Source: an uncultured bacterium (lineage in GTDB: Bacteria; Patescibacteriota; Saccharimonadia; Saccharimonadales; Saccharimonadaceae). From it: DNA of 8,050 bases. How positions within the stretch are numbered: position 1 is the first letter of the stretch; every line of letters starts with the position of its first letter. The notes beneath the pieces are model-generated. The model was not told the origin of the DNA, did no database searches, and saw only the letters and a program-made list of their open reading frames with translations. Position numbers and translations under genes: made by a program. Positions 5,417 through 8,050 of the stretch are shown here, piece by piece. The DNA lies in the NCBI GenBank assembly GCA_900556165.1, contig USNP01000021.1, forward strand, positions 1-8,050, given 5' to 3'.

Positions 5417-6181
5417 CTATTTTTGAATATTGTCTGCTATTTTAGCTAATATTGCTTCTAAAATAGCAGGAGACACTTTTCTTTCCTCCATAGAATAACT
5501 ACCTTTAGGTTGGTATAATAAATCCATAGATAAAATTTGACTTCCATTCAGAAAAATCTTACTACTAAAAGTACTGTTTTCCTTAGTATCATACTGGTCA
5601 TAAATAAAAGCTCCATTTTCTATTCTTAAGTCTACAAAAGGAACGTAACTTTCCATCTGGTTAGTAGCTCGACCTATTTTCTCATTTGGAAGAGCAGCTT
5701 TTTGGTAATAATCTGAGTTTAAATAACCTTCTAATAACTCTTGAGCCTGTCCAGAATTCTGAATATGGAATTTAAAATCTCCTTGTTCATATACACCGCG
5801 AATATCAATTCCTGTATGGTCATATAAATTAGCTACTAATCTTATTCTTCCCACCTGATTATTATCTTTATCAAAGAATAAATATTGAATAAGAACACTC
5901 TTCTCGAGCTTATCATAGTCCCAGATATTGTCAGGGTCTATTTTTACATTACTAACTCCATACTGCAACATAATTTCGCCTAAATCTTTATCAGATAACA
6001 CTTTCTTTAAATCATCAGACGTTTTGATTCGAAGATTGACTGTTTCGCTTTGATTATGATTATCTGAACTAACTGGATTGTTAGCACTATTCTTCTGTGC
6101 TATTGTAGAATTCGAACAGCTGCATAAGCAAGCCAAAATTAAAGTACCAACACCTAACTTAGTAAGTTTTTTAAGTTCCAT
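5417..6181 (-). CDS. Lipoprotein, first gene of the operon
   Basis: The 254-residue product has a short basic N-terminus and hydrophobic core, then LILACLCSCS. Cysteines 18, 20 and 22 could each close a lipobox; LILAC at 18 fits best. An Asn/Ser-rich linker covers about residues 23-48. The mature domain is mixed: a helix (TSDDLKKVLSDKDLGEIMLQ), then strand-rich parts (LIQYLFFDKDNNQVGRIRLV, GAFIYDQYDTKENSTFSSKI) and a final helix near 236-252. No family recognised. AAGGAAA lies just ahead of the ATG. No convincing promoter is seen directly upstream. The region instead contains recombinase-like dyads, a terminator and a hairpin, so expression may depend on readthrough from the recombinase gene or on a promoter I could not identify. 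Confidence 0.8.
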   Translation of the reverse strand: MELKKLTKLGVGTLILACLCSCSNSTIAQKNSANNPVSSDNHNQSETVNLRIKTSDDLKKVLSDKDLGEIMLQYGVSNVKIDPDNIWDYDKLEKSVLIQYLFFDKDNNQVGRIRLVANLYDHTGIDIRGVYEQGDFKFHIQNSGQAQELLEGYLNSDYYQKAALPNEKIGRATNQMESYVPFVDLRIENGAFIYDQYDTKENSTFSSKIFLNGSQILSMDLLYQPKGSYSMEERKVSPAILEAILAKIADNIQK

Positions 6182-6210
6182 TTGCTTTCCTTTTTGTTTG
6201 TATAAAATCT

Positions 6211-6239
6211 CCTAGTCCCTTGCGAGACAAGGCTTTAGG
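6211..6239 (-). promoter_or_regulatory. Hairpin in the operon leader
   Basis: CCTTG (6218-6222) pairs with CAAGG (6228-6232), and an outer CCTA/TAGG pair (6211-6214 with 6236-6239) encloses it across a 3-by-3 internal loop. It lies about 30 nt ahead of the first lipoprotein start and directly next to the left recombinase-like dyad. A role in control is inference. Confidence 0.35.
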
Positions 6240-6241
6240 TG

Positions 6242-6267
6242 TATCGGATAACGACCATTTGGCGAAA
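6242..6267. other. Recombinase-like dyad site 1
   Basis: Two 12-bp half-sites, TATCGGATAACG and the complement of CATTTGGCGAAA, flank a 2-bp AC centre. This is the size and form of a serine-recombinase crossover site. Seven of 12 half-site positions match each other. It matches the reverse complement of 6359-6384 at 19 of 26 positions, with the core TAACGACCATT identical. Confidence 0.55.
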
Positions 6268-6300
6268 CATTCAAAATAACAATGTGAATATTTTAGAAAA

Positions 6301-6353
6301 TGCGAATTTAACAAGGTTTTGAGTCTGTGTTAGATTGGCATTTTTTGTTTTTT
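6301..6353 (+). terminator. Two-way terminator with unequal T tracts
   Basis: TGCGAATTTAACA (6301-6313) pairs with TGTTAGATTGGCA (6328-6340) at 12 of 13 positions including one wobble. On the plus strand six T, one G and six T follow, a strong signal. On the minus strand only TTTTCT follows, giving a weaker terminator after the recombinase gene. It sits between the two recombinase-like dyads. Confidence 0.65.
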
Positions 6354-6358
6354 AAGTG

Positions 6359-6384
6359 TATCGTTTAATGGTCGTTAATCGAAA
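6359..6384. other. Recombinase-like dyad site 2
   Basis: Half-sites TATCGTTTAATG and the complement of CGTTAATCGAAA match at 9 of 12 positions around a 2-bp GT centre. The centre of site 1 reads AC, so the two sites are oppositely oriented. It begins 13 bp beyond the stop of the recombinase gene. Confidence 0.6.
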
Positions 6385-6397
6385 CAAATTTACGCAC

Positions 6398-7045
6398 TCA
6401 TTCTACCATTTCGTCCTGCTTTTGGCAAGTATTTTGCAAAACTTTTTTGCGATTATTCGTCACCTTATTTCGTTCCAGCACCTTATATACGGTTGAAGTG
6501 GAGATTTGTTCTGCTTTTGCAATATTCCGTATGCTCGTATTTGTGTAGAGATAGAGATTAAGGATGCGCTCTTCTTTTGCTTTTTCTATCCGCTTAGCAC
6601 CCAACCGAATGCCTTTTTCCTTGGCTTTTCGAAGCCCTTCACGGGTACGAAACCGTAAGTTTTCTAGCTCGCTCTCTGCCACAAAACCTAAGATCATACA
6701 AAGCAACCTGCCAATAAGCGAGTCAGTTTCCAACTTTTCGTGCAAACTAACGAGCTGGATATGATGTTTGTTAAGCTGTTCGATAATCTCCAATAGCTTG
6801 AACATAGAGCGAGTAAGTCTGTCAAGCTTATAGATAGTGAAAGTAACTTGCTTGCCATTTTTCGAAAAACTTTTAGCTAAGTTTAGAGCCTTTTCAAGTT
6901 CAGGGCGAGCATCATATGAACCTGATTCTTTTTCTATAAAGAGCTGGTCACAGTGTTTGAGAGCCTCAATTTGCACCTCCAAGCCTAAGTCTTGCTTGTG
7001 AGTGGAAACTCTAGCATAGCCAATGTTAATAGTATTTTGAGACAT
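6398..7045 (-). CDS. Serine recombinase, resolvase/invertase family
   Basis: The 215-residue protein is full length for small serine recombinases. The N-terminal catalytic domain shows GYARVST with catalytic serine 14 and arginine 12. KLDRLTRS follows, supplying Asp75, Arg76 and Arg79, the residues equivalent to the active-site Asp67, Arg68 and Arg71 of gamma-delta resolvase. The long dimer helix reads AESELENLRFRTREGLRKAK (about 123-142), followed by a Hin/resolvase-type helix-turn-helix at about 155-193 (SIRNIAKAEQISTSTVYKVL). All key residues are present, so it should be active. It would cut and rejoin DNA at dyad sites, and two candidates lie just past its 3' end. ATG at 7045 has AGGAGG seven bases upstream, within a hairpin. 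Resolvase and invertase cannot be told apart from the protein alone. Confidence 0.93.
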   Translation of the reverse strand: MSQNTINIGYARVSTHKQDLGLEVQIEALKHCDQLFIEKESGSYDARPELEKALNLAKSFSKNGKQVTFTIYKLDRLTRSMFKLLEIIEQLNKHHIQLVSLHEKLETDSLIGRLLCMILGFVAESELENLRFRTREGLRKAKEKGIRLGAKRIEKAKEERILNLYLYTNTSIRNIAKAEQISTSTVYKVLERNKVTNNRKKVLQNTCQKQDEMVE

Positions 7046-7050
7046 AAAAA

Positions 7051-7079
7051 ATCCTCCTGTTATATTGATTCAGGGGGAT
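7051..7079 (-). promoter_or_regulatory. Hairpin masking the recombinase ribosome site
   Basis: In the minus-strand RNA, ATCCCCCTG (7071-7079) pairs with CAGGAGGAT (7051-7059) at eight of nine positions across an 11-nt loop. The whole AGGAGG Shine-Dalgarno sequence is inside the stem. This should lower translation, or it may be a binding site for the recombinase itself. Confidence 0.5.
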
Positions 7080-7104
7080 ATTTTACTATGAATTGAGGGA
7101 TGAG

Positions 7105-7130
7105 AAAAGACCTCTCATTCAGAGAGGTCT
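7105..7130 (-). terminator. Terminator after the 7138-7530 gene
   Basis: AGACCTCTC and GAGAGGTCT form a perfect 9-bp stem with a 5-nt loop. On the minus strand it is preceded by a T run and followed by TTTCTC (the stem's last T makes a run of four). It begins 8 nt past the stop codon and separates this gene from the recombinase gene. Confidence 0.8.
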
Positions 7131-7137
7131 CAAAAAA

Positions 7138-7530
7138 TCAAATGTTACTATCTTTCAACCCTTCTTTTAAAATCAAATATTGATCATTCGTCAACCCAAG
7201 AATTTCCTGCATAATATACTCAATAGTATCTTGGAGTTCTTGTTGTTCAACAGATCCCCTTTCATACAAAAGTTTAGACGAACCATCTGTTTTAGATATA
7301 TACCTCATTACATTGTTGATTGTTTTTTCATTCTTTTCAGATAACTTAACTTGTTGTTTTAAAGTATATCCTGTAATTTTTTCAACAATTTCTCGACCAT
7401 TAGACATAAACGGCATGTAATCAAAGTAAACTAATAATCTTCTTGCCACACTCTCTTTTGAATATGGGTCATTAGCGGTATCGTTCCAGATTATTTGCTT
7501 AATTCTGTCAGGAACACGATTTTGAAACAT
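7138..7530 (-). CDS. Hypothetical soluble protein
   Basis: I place the start at ATG 7530, because GGAGGT (7538-7543) sits seven bases ahead of it. A TTG at 7545 in the same frame would place the ribosome site inside the gene. The product is about 130 residues and has no signal peptide or membrane segment. It is mostly helical and charged: VPDRIKQIIWNDTANDPYSK, a YFDYMPFM aromatic patch, KLSEKNEKTINNVMRYISK, and a C-terminal helical part QELQDTIEYIMQEILGLTND. No family recognised. It stands alone, with a perfect consensus promoter, a structured leader of about 118 nt and its own terminator. This suggests high, controlled expression. Confidence 0.75.
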   Translation of the reverse strand: MFQNRVPDRIKQIIWNDTANDPYSKESVARRLLVYFDYMPFMSNGREIVEKITGYTLKQQVKLSEKNEKTINNVMRYISKTDGSSKLLYERGSVEQQELQDTIEYIMQEILGLTNDQYLILKEGLKDSNI

Positions 7531-7558
7531 ATATTTTACCTCCAAATTTTACCCACCG

Positions 7559-7597
7559 CTTGCTCGGTAGGTATACTTATTTCCTACCAAGTGCAAG
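7559..7597 (-). promoter_or_regulatory. Leader hairpin of the 7138-7530 gene
   Basis: In the minus-strand RNA, CTTGGTAGG (7583-7591) pairs with CCTACCGAG (7563-7571) in nine pairs with one wobble and an 11-nt loop. An outer CTTG/CAAG step (7594-7597 with 7559-7562) extends it past a 2-nt bulge. It lies between promoter and ribosome site. No run of U follows, so it is not a terminator by itself. It may be an mRNA-stabilising or protein-binding leader. Confidence 0.5.
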
Positions 7598-7654
7598 GGC
7601 TACAATTCAGAAGTAAAATCCGAAAAGTGCGAAAATATTAAATTTTATAGCTTA

Positions 7655-7683
7655 ATTATACACTAATATTTATGTTTTGTCAA
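7655..7683 (-). promoter_or_regulatory. Perfect consensus promoter
   Basis: On the minus strand TTGACA (7678-7683), a 17-bp spacer and TATAAT (7655-7660) match all twelve consensus positions. The spacer contains the stop codon of the upstream gene, so the promoter is partly embedded in that gene. Transcription would begin near 7648. Confidence 0.85.
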
Positions 7684-8050
7684 TAGAACCTATAAACTCT
7701 TGGAATCGAGTAATATAAGTATCATTAGTTAATTTACTCATATACTTAATTGCCTGTGTTTTAAAATTATTCTCATATAAAAATTTCAAAATATCAAATA
7801 GATACTTATTATTAGTAATTTGACGAATATGCCTGTCGATAAATTGAATCTTATCGTCATTTGATATTTCTTCTTTAGACAAATATGTTTTAAAAATTCT
7901 ATCTAAATAAACATTATTACTTATTTTAGAAATCATTTTATCAATAAAGTCTTGCATAATTTCATCATTGTGGAATCCACTTTCAACAGCATACTCAATC
8001 ACTCTACTTATATGAACAGAGTTGGTCATTTTTTCGAAACACAAGTTCAT
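7670..8050 (-). CDS. Helical-repeat protein, 3' part only
   Basis: The visible 126 residues contain four copies of a motif like [MIL]-[ST]-N-[SND]-x-[HY]-[IL]-x-x-[IVF]. They begin at about residues 8, 43, 78 and 107 (MTNSVHISRVI, ISNNVYLDRIF, ITNNKYLFDIL, LTNDTYITRF), giving periods of 35, 35 and 29 residues. Each is followed by helical sequence, as in an alpha-solenoid of HEAT, TPR or similar type. These often act as protein-binding scaffolds. The first copy starts almost at the window edge and the ATG at 8050 falls where repeat sequence is expected. The real start is therefore probably further upstream and the gene is partial. Its last codons overlap the promoter of the next gene. Family not recognised. 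Confidence 0.7.
   Translation of the reverse strand: MNLCFEKMTNSVHISRVIEYAVESGFHNDEIMQDFIDKMISKISNNVYLDRIFKTYLSKEEISNDDKIQFIDRHIRQITNNKYLFDILKFLYENNFKTQAIKYMSKLTNDTYITRFQEFIGSIDKT

Noticed and set aside
6182..6300. Promoter for the lipoprotein operon (for example TTGAAT with TTATCC, or TTGTCT with TTATAC)
   Set aside because: Each candidate has poor boxes or a bad spacer, so none is listed.

Overview
This window is AT-rich bacterial DNA. Its signals are Gram-positive in style: near-consensus sigma-A promoters with 17-bp spacers, AGGAGG-type ribosome sites, and three lipobox lipoproteins. It looks monoderm, either a low-GC Firmicute or possibly a Saccharibacteria-type (Patescibacteria) genome. 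The sequence alone does not decide between these. A serine recombinase with nearby dyad sites, and an oriT-like dyad, suggest accessory or mobile DNA rather than a conserved chromosomal core.

Layout. At the left edge (15-1253, minus strand) is an MFS-type 12-segment membrane transporter with a nearly leaderless start. Positions 1254-2010 hold no intact gene but are dense in signals: an extended -10 promoter followed by a strong terminator (a roughly 70-nt transcript), a good promoter driving a decayed small gene (1482-1753), and a perfect consensus promoter driving a structured non-coding RNA of about 180 nt that ends in a textbook terminator. That terminator overlaps the 3' end of a convergent small membrane-protein gene (2010-2330), which has its own strong promoter. 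A soluble hypothetical gene (2517-2894) follows. Its promoter is an inverted near-copy of the promoter of the decayed gene, so two related promoters face inward across about 1.5 kb. Positions 2895-3299 are gene-free and contain an oriT-like dyad.

The centre (3300-6181, minus strand) is a compact five-gene operon: lipoprotein, lipoprotein, two-segment membrane protein, single-segment membrane protein, large lipoprotein. Genes overlap or lie 1-18 bp apart, and a tetraloop terminator ends the unit. All the products should sit at the cell surface or membrane, so they probably form one envelope complex of unknown function.

Upstream of that operon is a full-length resolvase/invertase (6398-7045). 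Between the two are two recombinase-like dyads in opposite orientation, flanking a hairpin terminator whose U-tracts are unequal on the two strands. This could be a res-type site or a small invertible switch. The recombinase's own Shine-Dalgarno sequence lies inside a hairpin. The right end has a hypothetical soluble gene (7138-7530) with a perfect consensus promoter and a structured leader, then the 3' end of a gene encoding a protein with helical repeats of about 35 residues that runs off the window.
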